DNA of 64,000 nt from Pisolithus tinctorius (Eukaryota > Basidiomycota > Agaricomycetes > Boletales > Pisolithaceae), in NCBI GenBank assembly GCA_024663395.1, contig JANFAH010000033.1, positions 62,001 to 126,000 of the forward strand. Direction: 5' to 3'. Both the position numbers and the translations under genes were made by a program. Below the pieces are notes generated by a model that was not told the origin of the DNA, ran no database searches, and saw only the letters and a list, made by a program, of their open reading frames with translations. Positions 10,660 to 21,779 of this stretch are shown here, one piece after another (the first letter of the stretch is position 1; each line of letters begins with the position of its first letter).

Positions 10660-12139
10660 TTAGTCGACCTCCATCCTACCTTCCTGTTCAGGCGCTGATC
10701 CAACTGCTGGTGGTGGCGGAGTAATAGAGATTGCCGGACCTCCAGCAGGTCCATGCACAGGTTTGACATTTGAAGGAGGTACTTCCAAGCCAGCACCTCC
10801 CTTGAATGAAGCCGGGGGGGGGTTCAGTGGACTCCTATCTTGAGCCGCTTCGGGATGATTGAACCTCTACAACACCAGTGGCAGTGCCAAGTTCGACCAT
10901 GACCGGCATGTGAGGTACCGGTGTAGGGTTGGAGGTAGCATGAAATGGGACCAGAGGATGGTTAAGCACGTCTGGGGCTGGGAATAGGTGATTACGGATG
11001 GCATCTACCACCCGATGGAGAGCAGCAAGCTCAGTACGGGTTACTTCTATCTCCCGCCTCATGTCAGCATTCTCCCGCTTTAGGATGGTAACCTCTTCCC
11101 GATATTCGTCACAATGGCACGGATCATCGGCACCGGTTGTAGTAGTTGGTGCTGGAGTGATGGGTGGGTCTGTTGCAGCGCTTCTTGCATGAGACCGTGA
11201 CCAGGATAGCCATGATGGAGTAATAATTTCCACTACTCAATAGAAATATTAGTTCAACCAATTAGCCAAAAATATAGGACTGTGAACAACTTACTGGGGC
11301 GGCCAGTCTGTGGGCCAGGAGACGAATGACGGCTTGTTATTTTGGATGGACCAGCGGATTGATTTCGGCTTGGTGCCCTTTGACGTTTGGCTCGTCGACC
11401 GGTCAATGGAGCTGGCGCAGCAAGCGTTGAAGTGGTGGGAAGGCCGGCGGTGTCTTCTGGGGATCGTTGCCGGCGAGGCCTTGATCGGGAGGCTTTTCGC
11501 TGCATCTCGGACTTGTCTCCCCTCCCCTTGAACAAGCTGCATGAGTATTTCATACAGTGGCATTGCCAGCATGCCCTGCCAGCTAGCACCGTACAGGGCC
11601 AACTCCTGTCCTGGCATCTCACACACTGCTCAGCTTCCGGCACTACCTCCCAAGACTTGGGAGGGTTGTTGATGTCTCGCCGGTCCTGCACATCCTCATC
11701 GACTGGTTTTGCCTTCTTCGTTGGTCTCCTTGACTGGCTCCAGCCTCTACTGGTCTGATCACTGGCATTGACAGGCTTGGCCACTGGCCGGCCATGTCTT
11801 GACTGGCTACGGCCCCGTGCCTTCTCCCGGTTCTGATCCTCTTCATTTCCCGGCTTCTGCATCGCAACTCCAGTGGTCTTAGCCGTAATGTCTGTGGGTG
11901 CATGTTCGGATCCCGTGTCAGTGGTCTACCCAATTGCCATCGTCAGAATCAGTGCTCACCTGGAAGCCAAGTCCCTTGAGCCTCATCCGTACCCAACTCT
12001 TTCCCCTTCCCCTTATCCACCAGCTGTGCCTGGTGCTCGGCCCTCGACGAAGGCCCGGTAAGCTCCTCCATCACCTTGTAATATGGGTGAGACTTAGGCT
12101 GGTGATGAAGGCGATACCATGGATGATCCTTCACATCGG
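10660..12139 (-). pseudogene. Zn2Cys6 / coiled-coil protein gene, main part, 5' end cut off by a gypsy insertion
   Basis: The first-exon tail starts at the gypsy LTR edge (12139), contains H-P-W-Y-R-L-H-H and ends at 11960. Intron 11892-11959 (GTGAGC...CACAG) leads into a basic, Arg/Lys/Ser-rich exon with a cysteine cluster spaced C-x2-C-x6-C-x7-C-x2-C-x6-C (about 11530-11620), the spacing of fungal Zn2Cys6 binuclear clusters. Intron 11233-11294 (GTAAGT...AGTAG) leads to a heptad-like coiled coil (E-E-V-T-I-L-K-R-E-N-A-D-M-R-R-E-I-E) and a Pro/Gly-rich end. Near 10865 the frame shifts by one; the next frame is open to TAA at 10660-10662 and looks like the genuine C-terminus, so the gene is either damaged there or has an unseen intron. 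The first ~16 codons appear to lie at 23532-23580, beyond the gypsy element. The product may bind DNA; target unknown. It is not a standard fungal transcription factor because no fungal-specific activation domain is visible. Confidence 0.55.
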
Positions 12140-13872
12140 TGTGAGTCAAAGTGTGGAAAGGCAGTGGGAACCAACCAAAACCAACACAAAAGACAAAAGT
12201 AGAGCGAGTGGTGGTGTGCCTCCACGGAACCTGGAGGGCAGAAACCTGAATGTGGGGGGGGAACTTCAAGTAGAGGTGCTCCTGGTGCAAGTCAACGACG
12301 AGTTACGCAGGAGAGGATGAATGAATGCTGATTGAGAAGGGGATGCTGAACAGAGCAAAGGTGTTCAGCCAAAAGTACTTGGGGGTAATGGACTTTTGAT
12401 AGAATATGCTCCTGGCGCAAGTCGATGACAAGTTACGCAGGAGTGGAGGGATGACTAAGACTGCTGACTAAGAGGAAGCTTCAGATGAATGATGGAGGCA
12501 GATAGACTCTTCCGAATGAGCCTCAACTACCAAGTATACGAATGATGACAGGTAGACCCCTTTGTGGAGCCTCAACTGTCAACGACGAGATAGGAACTGG
12601 ACTGACTGCTGGACTGCTTCTGAATTGATTCTGATTGATTCTGGGTAGCTAAGTACATGGGGGTTTATATACTGAGGGGGGAGCACAGCTTGTGACAAAC
12701 AAGGCACAAACACTTGGTAAGTAATGAGTAAGGACTGAGTAATCATGATGAGTAAGCGAGAAATGAAAAGTAAGCAAGCAAGGAGGATTGGTAAGTATTG
12801 GCAATGAACGAGTCAAGGATAGTCAAAACATCACAAAATGAGTCAAACAGAATCAGAAACTGAGTAAGCGCACTGATATCACATTAGGGGGTGGCGATGC
12901 AAGTTAGATCTTGGCGGAGACATCTCTAGATCCAAAGACGGCATGACAGATGGACAGTGTTTCCAGATAGGGAAGTATTAACTCCAGAACCGAAGGGCAT
13001 GAGTCAGGTGTCAAAGGGGGCTAGGGCATTGGGGGTCTGTGGGGCAATGAGAGCATACGCGATCGCGTCTCCCACCCTTCCATCCTCTCAGCGAAGTTAA
13101 CAAAAACTTCATGAACGGGGCTCTGATGGAGGAGGAGGAGAAGGGGGAACGTCTTCTGCTGGATCTTGCAGTAAGAAGGCAAGATGCATGTCATACTCAT
13201 CATGAATGCGATCAGGGAGGCTGGAGGACAGTAGATTATACTGCAGCTGTCGCAATGCAGGAAGAATGACGGATGAGACTGGAATAAAGACGGTGCAGGG
13301 AGCAGGGAGGAACGATCCATATGCTTCATCAACTGGGGAGACTGAAACGACCACATAAGACCTTTCTAACCGAGTGACAGACCTGAGGCGACCAAAGAAC
13401 GTCCTTCTGGAAGTCATACTGACAAGGAGAACACGCTGACCAAGCTGCATGGGATGAGATGGGGCTGACAACGACGGGATGAACCAGGGGGCTTCAGGAC
13501 GGAAGCTGGTGGGAATGCCTGGCAGATATACGTAGCCACTGTCTCTGGCAAATGAGACAAGCGAGATGATCGACGAAGAGGCGGCCATGATTGATGGACT
13601 TAGTGAAATGAGCGTCTGATGGATGGAGTGCTGTAGAAACGTGTAGGGTGCGAGGATCCTCTCCAAATTTGGAAGGAAGAATCGTGGGGCTGAGCACTTT
13701 AAGCGAGCATGGGAATGGAGTCGATATCTTTGGAAATGGTGGAGATACGACAAAAACCGGAATGCCATACACGGGTGCTAAAAACCTTTAATGTGCGCTT
13801 AACTTGCTTCCTCTTTTCTCTTTAGCACTGACGACTCGTTCTTGTGCGAAGGATGACTGTTAACATCTGACA
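12140..13872 (-). repeat. 3' LTR of gypsy 1
   Basis: Nearly identical to 21800-23531. Contains a TATATAAA box on the minus strand (about 12665-12675) and two copies of the palindromic GCGCAACTCG-type motif (12286-12309, 12415-12438). Minus-strand open frames up to about 220 codons occur in both LTRs; I found no motif in them. Confidence 0.9.
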
Positions 13873-13882
13873 GTCTTTCTTC
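13873..13882 (-). promoter_or_regulatory. polypurine tract of gypsy 1
   Basis: GAAGAAAGAC on the minus strand directly upstream of the 3' LTR: expected plus-strand primer for reverse transcription. Confidence 0.6.
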
Positions 13883-14123
13883 ACATGAGGCCTTTAGTCT
13901 TCATCTGCATGCTTGGGCATTGTGCACAACTCGTCAACGAGTTAGGCAGAGTCAGCTGTAACCATGTCCACAACACCTTTGGTGTGTGACATCCACTGGC
14001 AAGAAGAAATGCAATCGTCCCCGATTGCGACCAATGCAGGGAACCCAGGGAAAATAAAAAGAAAAATGAAGGAAGGAATGACAGGCAATCAGTATTGTAA
14101 CAAACAAAAAAGAAACGAAAAGA

Positions 14124-17100
14124 TCATGAATAGTCGTCTGAGTCATAGCTGTTATCATTATTGGTGTCTTTGTTTTCATTGTTTGTTTCATCTTCTTCAT
14201 CATCATCATCATCATCATCACTGTCGTCATCGTTACTGCTGTTATTATCCTCTTCCTCATCTCTTTCTTCTTCCATAACACTGGGTAAGGGAGTGTGGCG
14301 AGAATAATAAGGAATGAGTCGAAATGCCGTGACACCTCGAGCAGAAATGGTGCCATCGAGTTCTTTAAGGACATAGGAGCCTCCCTTGGTGCGACGAATG
14401 ACCTCATAGGGACCAAGGTAGCGTGGCTTTGACTTGCGATCCAGTTCTTTCTCTATCTGCGTATTGCGAACCAATACCAAATCTCCTGGCTCATAAGCCG
14501 ACTTCATCAACCGTAAAGCATACCTCTTCTCAAACTGACCCTTGGAGCGTAAACGAGACTTCTGCAATGTAGTGAAAGTGGCACTGATATCTTCTTCTCT
14601 CCTTTCCAACTGACAAACGCGAAGTGCGAGAAGCTCTTGAGACGACATTCCAGAGTAGAATCCTTCAACGAGATAGGTAGACTCGAAGAGATCAAAAGGC
14701 AGGACGGGATCAAGACCATGTAGCAGGAAGTAGGGGCTGAATCCAGTGGAGCGACGAGTAGTGACCTTGTCTGCAAAGAACGCGTGATGGACCTTGGACG
14801 GCCAAAGCGAAAGATCTCCTTCACAAGCCTTGATGATAGCTTCTCTGATAACAAAGTGACCGCGTTCTACAACTCCATTTGCCTTGGAATTATATGGGGA
14901 GATACGAATCTGGGGAATGGAGTAATGCTTCATGAGTTTCTCAAAGGTGCCCTTGACCTCACTGCCATTATCAGTGACAACCTGGGCAATAACACCATAA
15001 CGACAGAAGACTTCTTCCCAGAAGAATTTAGCAAGACTGTCTGCATTGGCATGACGAAGAGCACGACCTTCTGCAGCGAGGGAAAGATCATCTCGAGCTG
15101 CGACAAGATAGCGATAACCACGTGCTTTGGGCATGAGCATGACGTCGACGTAGACCTTCATAAAGATTCTGGGGGAAGCAGAAATGGTGATGGGAACCTC
15201 TGCTTTACGAGTGCTTCGGACCTGGCACTCATGGCAAGAGCAGACATGATGGGCAACGTCTTGATACATCTGAGGCCAGTAAAAGCGCTGTCTGACTGTA
15301 TGAAAGACTCCAAAGACTCCACGATGACCGAGTTCTTCATGAGCATGACTGAGGATCTGGACACGGAGATGGGGATCAAAGATGACCTTGGCTGGAGGAT
15401 GGGGACCTCGATGTTTAAAGAGCTGGTCTCCACGAAGGAAGAACTGGAGGGATCTGCGAATGAAGCGCTTGCGAGCAGTATTGGAAGGGAATGGGGGAAG
15501 TTCTGTAGTACGAAGGAAGTGCAGGACTCGACGTAAGAGGACATCTTGAGATGTATCACTGGAAAGGAACGACGGGAGGGTAATGGCATATGTGGATTCG
15601 TGCGCAAGTCGTTGACGAGTTGCGCTGACTGAAGACAGATGGGCATCTGTAAAAAGAATGTTCTCCAACCACTCATCAGCTTCTTCTGCATCAGCTTCGC
15701 CTTCTTCATACTCCTCTTCTGTAGGTTGACGTCTGGAAAGGGCATCTGGGGCTCGGTGACGAACAGCAGGGACATGAATGAGCTTAAAGTCAAAGAGAAG
15801 TATACCCTCGATCCAGCGATTGACAGTAGCATTAGGTTGAAGATCTGGATCATTGAGCATACCTTTGATGTACTTCGCATCAACCTCTACCCATAGATGA
15901 CGAACGCCGTAGAGATATAGACGGTAGTGACGAAGCGCTCTGAAGAGACCATAAAGCTCAAGCTTAGGCTGACTGTAGCGGGATTCACGTTCATTGATGG
16001 GGAGTGAGCCATAGCGAGCAGGACGTTTACGACCTTCTTCATCATACTGAGAGAGAACGAATCCAATGGTGACGTTACTGGTGTCAACGGAAAGAACGAC
16101 TGGCAGGTCAGATGAGTAGTCAATGGGGCGAAGGGCAGGAGCAGACGAGACGGCGAGCTTCAAGGCATCAAACGCATCTTGCTGGGGCCGACCCCAAATG
16201 AACGGAGCACTCCTGCAATAAAGGTCAACGAGTGGGCGAGCCAACTGCGAGTAGTTCGCAATCCAGATACGAACAGTACCACAGAGACCTAGGAATGAGC
16301 GAACATCTTTGGGCGTAGCGAGTGTTGGCCAGTTGACGACCTTCCTCACCTTGTGGTCGTCAGGAGAGCGACCATGAGGATGGCATGCTTGACCAAGAAT
16401 GATAACACGAGGCTGGCAGCCCTGAGACTTCAAGCCAGAAAACGTTCCGCCGGCATGAGCAAACCGATGCATGACTCTATGCACGTCTACAGCATGTTCC
16501 CAAATGAAGCAACGTATGCCGGGATTCTCGGGTAATGTTTCGGCATTGCCATCGGCATCTTCATAGTGGGTCGCAGGGCCTTTGACTGGCAGATTGTCGA
16601 TGAAAACATTGGCAATGTGAGGGATTTCGTCCTGTAGAATGAAAGCTGTACAATTCTGAAACTCCGACGGCGAGTTGGTGTAGCCTTGAGGCATGGCAGT
16701 ATGGCGCAGTAAGCCAAGAGGTGTCATGAAGGATGTCAGATCTCGGCTATCGGGATGGAGCTGGCGTGCATCAAATCCTGAAAATAGATCAAAGACCATG
16801 TAGCATTGACGACCGGCAAACGGCTCCACAAAGTCGTCCAATATTGGTGGAACACCAGCATCTCGAATGGTAACCTTATTCAGAGGCTGTAGATCATGAA
16901 CGATACGGATCTTGCCATTCTTTTTCATAACGCAGAACCATTTGGAGCGATAGGATGATTGGGCCGGCTCATAGAGACCAGCGGCGATCTTCTCCCGAAG
17001 AAGCTGTATGACACGTTCTCGTATGCCAGGGGGAATTGGAATGTTACGAAACTCCCATGGTTCGTGTGGCAGGACAGGAATGATGTAAGGCGAAAAGTAG

Positions 17101-18371
17101 TCTGAATGAAAGTTTCCTCTCTCCGATTCATCAAACGCCAAGGCACACTCATTAAGCTTCATGACATGCGAAAAAAGTTTTTCCTCTTCTGGCCAGAGAA
17201 AGCCATCAGCGTTAATCTTCATGGAGGTAAGGCGCTCTTGAGTAAGCTTCCTTGTGGGAATGAACACAGGAGGGTGACATGTGAGAGGTGTGAGTGATGC
17301 GAGGGGGTCTTCTGGAAACTGGCGCTGGACTCGAGCGTCCTCTGGATAGACTCCAGGCACTGGCTTGACTTTACGATCGACATGCTTGTACGCTCCATAC
17401 ACCGGCTGTCCTGTTTCATTGGCTGAGTCTTCCATATCTGTAGCAAGGCTTTTTCTAAAACGTAACAAACCAAGAAAGTCAGACAGAGAATAGTAAAAAT
17501 GAAGCTGTTTTTCAGTTTTCTGAATAGGAAGGGGATCTGGTGCTTTTGAAGGATTAGATAATGAAGAAGAGAAGACATCAAGATAAAAGGAGCTCTGGAA
17601 GCTTGAAACTGAAGGAGGCATAGTAAGTGATGTTACAGGAGTATCTGAGCAAAGAAATGATATCTGTGGGTTTAGGAGTTTAACGACTTCTCGGTCAAAG
17701 TGAGCAGATGAAGAACAAGAACAACTATAAGTACAAGAGGGGACATACAAATCAATCTTCAAAGAGCTGGAGAAATAAATGATGAGATATGGGAGAAAGT
17801 GGAGGAACACATCTGAAAAGATCATCGGACCTGTCTTGAGTTGAACCTGAGGAAGTGGAAGCAGGAAAGTGGTCTGGGTATGAAACTGCTTCGAAAGGGG
17901 GAGGATGAGCTGAGGCTGAGGCAAAACTGACTGCACTGGCAAGGATATGAAGACTGGAGTTTGGGAATGCACCTGTGTCCTCTTCATCCACATCACCTGA
18001 ATGGTCTTCTGCAGCTTCTTGCAAATGAGCAATCCATCCAGTAGGGGTACGACACATGACAACATTGTTGTAAGGCTCTGGCATGGCAACTGACTCTTCA
18101 CCAACAGCAGCATTAGACATGGCTTGGGGAGCTGAGGGTAGTAATGGCATAGGAAGAGTTGGACTAGAGGAATGCTGATGCCTGCATAAGTCATCGTCGA
18201 GTTGTGCAGACTGAAGCAAGGACAGGCTAGGCAGATAGAAGCGAGAGCCAACACTAGTGTTGAACATATCAGAGTCAAGTGGCGAAAGTGTGGTGGGTAT
18301 ATCTGGGGACAGACTGGACAAGTGGTGGGACATGCACAACTCATCGACGAGTTGCGTGGACTGAGAGTCAT
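14124..18371 (-). CDS. gypsy 1 pol: reverse transcriptase, RNase H, integrase
   Basis: About 1415 codons open, the first ~200 overlapping the end of gag in the +1 frame. The recognisable polyprotein begins near 17440 (M-E-D). Reverse transcriptase follows (K-W-F-C-V-M-K-K-N-G-K-I-R, then M-V-F-D-L-F-S-G-F-D). The catalytic loop reads F-I-D-N at about 16610, where active relatives have F-[IV]-D-D; GAC-AAT can come from GAC-GAT by one CpG transition. RNase H (L-S-V-D-T-S-N) and a zinc-finger integrase (H-x3-H...C-x2-C) with D (V-D-V-M), D (V-T-D-N-G-S) and E (V-V-E-R-G-H) come next, then a long acidic Asn/Asp tail. Expression probably needs a +1 shift or splicing relative to gag. Apart from F-I-D-N the frame looks intact, but reverse transcription is probably dead in this copy. 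Confidence 0.88.
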   Translation of the reverse strand: MTLSPRNSSMSCACPTTCPVCPQIYPPHFRHLTLICSTLVLALASICLACPCFSLHNSTMTYAGISIPLVQLFLCHYYPQLPKPCLMLLLVKSQLPCQSLTTMLSCVVPLLDGLLICKKLQKTIQVMWMKRTQVHSQTPVFISLPVQSVLPQPQLILPLSKQFHTQTTFLLPLPQVQLKTGPMIFSDVFLHFLPYLIIYFSSSLKIDLYVPSCTYSCSCSSSAHFDREVVKLLNPQISFLCSDTPVTSLTMPPSVSSFQSSFYLDVFSSSLSNPSKAPDPLPIQKTEKQLHFYYSLSDFLGLLRFRKSLATDMEDSANETGQPVYGAYKHVDRKVKPVPGVYPEDARVQRQFPEDPLASLTPLTCHPPVFIPTRKLTQERLTSMKINADGFLWPEEEKLFSHVMKLNECALAFDESERGNFHSDYFSPYIIPVLPHEPWEFRNIPIPPGIRERVIQLLREKIAAGLYEPAQSSYRSKWFCVMKKNGKIRIVHDLQPLNKVTIRDAGVPPILDDFVEPFAGRQCYMVFDLFSGFDARQLHPDSRDLTSFMTPLGLLRHTAMPQGYTNSPSEFQNCTAFILQDEIPHIANVFIDNLPVKGPATHYEDADGNAETLPENPGIRCFIWEHAVDVHRVMHRFAHAGGTFSGLKSQGCQPRVIILGQACHPHGRSPDDHKVRKVVNWPTLATPKDVRSFLGLCGTVRIWIANYSQLARPLVDLYCRSAPFIWGRPQQDAFDALKLAVSSAPALRPIDYSSDLPVVLSVDTSNVTIGFVLSQYDEEGRKRPARYGSLPINERESRYSQPKLELYGLFRALRHYRLYLYGVRHLWVEVDAKYIKGMLNDPDLQPNATVNRWIEGILLFDFKLIHVPAVRHRAPDALSRRQPTEEEYEEGEADAEEADEWLENILFTDAHLSSVSATRQRLAHESTYAITLPSFLSSDTSQDVLLRRVLHFLRTTELPPFPSNTARKRFIRRSLQFFLRGDQLFKHRGPHPPAKVIFDPHLRVQILSHAHEELGHRGVFGVFHTVRQRFYWPQMYQDVAHHVCSCHECQVRSTRKAEVPITISASPRIFMKVYVDVMLMPKARGYRYLVAARDDLSLAAEGRALRHANADSLAKFFWEEVFCRYGVIAQVVTDNGSEVKGTFEKLMKHYSIPQIRISPYNSKANGVVERGHFVIREAIIKACEGDLSLWPSKVHHAFFADKVTTRRSTGFSPYFLLHGLDPVLPFDLFESTYLVEGFYSGMSSQELLALRVCQLERREEDISATFTTLQKSRLRSKGQFEKRYALRLMKSAYEPGDLVLVRNTQIEKELDRKSKPRYLGPYEVIRRTKGGSYVLKELDGTISARGVTAFRLIPYYSRHTPLPSVMEEERDEEEDNNSSNDDDSDDDDDDDEEDETNNENKDTNNDNSYDSDDYS

Positions 18372-21300
18372 GACCTATATCCGAGGATGAACCTGGCAAC
18401 TGCACATGGCTGCACAAGTCGTCATCGAGTTGTGCAGACTGATGATGGGTGGATGGTCTGGGCACATATGGATCCCTGCGCAACTCGGCGACGAGTTGCG
18501 CAGACTGAGAGTCATGGCAAGCATCATGGGAAGTAGGGGCAACTGAACCACAGTAGGAAGTATTGAAGATGGAGAACATAGCTTCAGAATCTGGAGTGAC
18601 AGTGTCTCTACAGAACAGAAGTGAAGCCTGGTGAGAACCATCAGCGGGCTCTTCCTGAATGATAACTGGATCTGGGGATGGGGGAGAGGGAGTCTGAGGT
18701 GGAGCAGTAACGCCATTAGAAAGTACACGTGAAACAGGTAGACTCGAGTCAGATGGCAGGTCTGGAGGTGGAGATGCATTGCTCTGAGTGGGAGATGCCT
18801 GTGGGAGTAGATGAGGATAGAACCTGACATAGGCAGAACCTTCAAGCTCATGGTAATGCTCAAGTGGGGCAGGAACCTGTCGGACTAAGCGAACATCAAG
18901 CATAAGGAAGTCTTGGAAGTAGACTCCTGATTCATCAGTACCTCTTTCTCCAGCAAGTGCATGGTTTGAGTCGAGATAAAGGGAGGACAGATGGGGAGTG
19001 CGATGAGCAAGGCTAGTAAGAAGTGAGACAAGTGACTGGCGCTCTTCTCTTCTGATCTGGCGATGAATCTGGGCAAGGGTAGGATTATCCCCCAATCCAC
19101 TCGCATCAGTGGACTGTAACTCCTGAGTAAGCTGACCGACAAACTCTGAAGGAAAGGGACTGGTAGGAGGTGGGAATGCTTGGACAGGAATGGGATGGAA
19201 CACAGGAAATGCTGAGGCAACATCAAACCCATCTGGGGGTGATTCAGGATACAGCAGAGTAGAATCAAGTGACTGAGGGGGTGACTGCAAAGTTGATGGG
19301 GGTGGAGCAAAGACAATGGGTGAAACATGATGAGGGGTACCAACTGCTACATCTCTCATAGGTTCATCGGCTTCTTGCTGAGAATGGACAGGCTCTAGAG
19401 TCGCCATAAGGGTATCTGCAACAGACCCAAGCTGGCCTTCAGTAACACACATCTCCAGGGGGCAATCTGAATCAGCTCCAAAGACAACATAAGTTCCAGA
19501 CTCTCTTTCAACAATGCTAACCAAGTTTCCAAGAGCCCAAGGACAACCAAGGAGGAGATCAAAGCCTGCATTAGTGTCTGGGGCGACGAATAGATTGGTC
19601 CAAGTCCTGGCAGCACCACAGGAAAGAGGGACATCTTGTACCAGACCTTTCAGAGTAGAGATACCTCCTTTTGCATCTCGCATATTGATGGTCTGTGACA
19701 TATCGATGGGCATGCGAATGACTGACTGGGCTATACCAGCACGAACGACATTGAGGGTAGATCCAGAGTCAATGACACCTGTTACACGACGACCATTGCA
19801 AGTCAGATTGATAGTGATGAGGGGGCTAGATGTCAAGGCCAAGTAGGAGGATGCAGGAGGAGTTCCTTCAACTGCAGTAACAGACTTGACAGGCTGAGCC
19901 AGGGGCTGTCTCTTGAATCGCATAAGCTCCTGAAGATGCTGAGAAACATCCCTAGATGATCCAATGACCTCCCCAACAGATACAGTCAAGGGAGTAGAAA
20001 GAATGCGCTCTACAATGGCTTTAGAGTTGGCAGACTGCGAAAGCGATGAAGACAGGGAAGTGGTAGGAGGGGGCTTGGATTTCTTAGACCTGTCTGCAGA
20101 ATCAGTGGCTTGACCAGATGGCTTTGGGACAGAGGCATCTTCCATGATAGCATCATCTCTAGTACCATCAAAGACAGTAGGATGGACATCAACTGGTACA
20201 AAGGCAGGGGCAAGTGGTGCTTTCTGTGGAGCAGGGATGGATGCAGAGGATGAAGGCTTTGGTTCTTGAGTCTCCTTCTCCTTGCCATGCGAACGAGGTG
20301 GGACAAGGACACTGTCAAAGACAGCCTTTCTCTTCTCTTTGGTAACCTTGTTAGAGCGATCCACAGCAGCAACAAGGGGTTCTTCTTCCAACTCATAGAT
20401 CTCAGCACTAGACTCTTCTTCGGCCTCTTCATGGATAACAAAGCAAACTGCATTGGCAGGCTGAGCAGCAGCTTTAGTGCGCTCATAGGCTTGCAGGATA
20501 GTCTCTTCTCCATTGCGATAAATGCGCTGTCCATTAGGGTAGATGACTTGATGGTTTTCATCACGTGCCAAAGAACCCTTCTGAATGAGATCATTAATGG
20601 CTTGGCAACTCTCAACACCATGGCCTTCAACACCACAGCCATAACAAGTGATGGTCCTCCTAGCAGGACAGGTCTGGGATGAGGAAGTAGCAGCAGGGGC
20701 AGTGGATGCAGGAGTAGATGCAGGAGCAGGACGAAGGGAAGGAGCACGAAGCACCTTTGCAGCATCAGGATCCATCTTGATAGCACGATAATAGAGGAGG
20801 GAGTAGTCTGGGTCATTGAGTGACATGCGAGAGAGGGACTTGATTAGGGTCTCAACCTCATCTTGCTTGCGAGCAGTAGGACCTTCTTTCTCCAAATTTT
20901 CAAGGTTTCTTCTGGCTTCATGGGAAGGGAGCAGAGGGCGAACACTGTCATCTCTTCCATCTGAGCGATGAGAAGCACTAGGCTGGGCCTGAGGAGCAGG
21001 GGCAGCACGAGGGCCAAGGAAGTCAAGGTCATCTGCATCAAAGTGATCACGGCGAAGGACCTCTTCAGCTGACTGGCATACATCATCATAGGGGAATGGC
21101 CTGCTGATGTCAAGGTTGGGATCCTTTGTCCTGAGACAAGTTTCAACCAAGCCACGAAAGACTGGGGACAAACCAGCCCAGAAGTAGTGATTATATTCGT
21201 CAACCAAGATCCTTCCTTTATTCTTCAACCAACCTCCAATGCGAATGAAGCCACGGTTGTAAGCCCTAAAGTCTTGAAGTGTCATGATGGGCTGCATCCT

Positions 21301-21693
21301 AGACTCCAAAGCAAAGCTCTTGAGATGCCTTTCAAAGAACCTTTCATCTGATAGATCAGCGTCAAAGTACTTGAGGAGATCAGCCTTCAAGTTAGCCCAA
21401 TCAGGAGTGTAGTAGTGAGCCATTCCTTCAATAATCTCCCTAACACGAGCATTGCAGTACTGGAGGATTGATTCGACCATTTCCTGGTCAGAAGTGACAT
21501 TGTGGTAGGCACAGAGACATTCATAGTGGTCCAAGAAGGAGCGAACATGGGTATGGTCTCCTTGGAATAATTCAGGGGCAGACTTCATGCCAAGCAAGGG
21601 CATAGTGAGGACAGAGCGAGCAGGGGGAGCAGCCATAGCTACTGGAACTGCTGATGATGTAGGAGGATAGATGGTGGGGATGGTGGATGACAT
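17752..21693 (-). CDS. gypsy 1 gag-protease polyprotein
   Basis: 1313 codons from the ATG at 21693, about 100 bp inside the 5' LTR. The N-terminal third is a capsid-like helical region with a retrotransposon-gag feel (F-Q-G-D-H-T-H-V-R-S-F-L-D-H-Y-E). A CCHC zinc knuckle (C-Y-G-C-x4-H-x4-C) lies at about 20625-20665 and an aspartic protease motif (V-I-D-S-G-S-T-L-N-V-V) at about 19750-19780. The C-terminal ~450 residues are Ser/Pro-rich with recurring Q-S-A-Q-L-[VD]-[DA]-[ED]-L-C units; these are the translations of the palindromic DNA motif found four times at 18184-18501. Frame intact, no internal stop. Confidence 0.88.
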   Translation of the reverse strand: MSSTIPTIYPPTSSAVPVAMAAPPARSVLTMPLLGMKSAPELFQGDHTHVRSFLDHYECLCAYHNVTSDQEMVESILQYCNARVREIIEGMAHYYTPDWANLKADLLKYFDADLSDERFFERHLKSFALESRMQPIMTLQDFRAYNRGFIRIGGWLKNKGRILVDEYNHYFWAGLSPVFRGLVETCLRTKDPNLDISRPFPYDDVCQSAEEVLRRDHFDADDLDFLGPRAAPAPQAQPSASHRSDGRDDSVRPLLPSHEARRNLENLEKEGPTARKQDEVETLIKSLSRMSLNDPDYSLLYYRAIKMDPDAAKVLRAPSLRPAPASTPASTAPAATSSSQTCPARRTITCYGCGVEGHGVESCQAINDLIQKGSLARDENHQVIYPNGQRIYRNGEETILQAYERTKAAAQPANAVCFVIHEEAEEESSAEIYELEEEPLVAAVDRSNKVTKEKRKAVFDSVLVPPRSHGKEKETQEPKPSSSASIPAPQKAPLAPAFVPVDVHPTVFDGTRDDAIMEDASVPKPSGQATDSADRSKKSKPPPTTSLSSSLSQSANSKAIVERILSTPLTVSVGEVIGSSRDVSQHLQELMRFKRQPLAQPVKSVTAVEGTPPASSYLALTSSPLITINLTCNGRRVTGVIDSGSTLNVVRAGIAQSVIRMPIDMSQTINMRDAKGGISTLKGLVQDVPLSCGAARTWTNLFVAPDTNAGFDLLLGCPWALGNLVSIVERESGTYVVFGADSDCPLEMCVTEGQLGSVADTLMATLEPVHSQQEADEPMRDVAVGTPHHVSPIVFAPPPSTLQSPPQSLDSTLLYPESPPDGFDVASAFPVFHPIPVQAFPPPTSPFPSEFVGQLTQELQSTDASGLGDNPTLAQIHRQIRREERQSLVSLLTSLAHRTPHLSSLYLDSNHALAGERGTDESGVYFQDFLMLDVRLVRQVPAPLEHYHELEGSAYVRFYPHLLPQASPTQSNASPPPDLPSDSSLPVSRVLSNGVTAPPQTPSPPSPDPVIIQEEPADGSHQASLLFCRDTVTPDSEAMFSIFNTSYCGSVAPTSHDACHDSQSAQLVAELRRDPYVPRPSTHHQSAQLDDDLCSHVQLPGSSSDIGHDSQSTQLVDELCMSHHLSSLSPDIPTTLSPLDSDMFNTSVGSRFYLPSLSLLQSAQLDDDLCRHQHSSSPTLPMPLLPSAPQAMSNAAVGEESVAMPEPYNNVVMCRTPTGWIAHLQEAAEDHSGDVDEEDTGAFPNSSLHILASAVSFASASAHPPPFEAVSYPDHFPASTSSGSTQDRSDDLFRCVPPLSPISHHLFLQLFED
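18184..18501. repeat. cluster of four 24-bp palindromic motifs
   Basis: Near-perfect inverted repeats built from GCGCAACTCG and its reverse complement around a GTCGAC-like centre, followed by CAGACTGA, at 18184-18207, 18334-18357, 18412-18435 and 18478-18501. Others in the same element are at 12286, 12415, 13924, 15602, 21946 and 22075. Confidence 0.75.
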
Positions 21694-21779
21694 AGTAGCA
21701 AGATATCAAGTGGTTTTTTTTTTTAGAGACAAGTTTCAACAGGCTGAGTGAGCAGGGTTCTTGATCCAGGAATAACCAC

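Noticed and set aside
13021..13768. Genes in gypsy 1 LTRs (219- and 111-codon frames, present twice)
   Set aside because: They are duplicated only because both LTRs carry them, and no motif is recognised; they might be chance frames in U3, so no gene was called.
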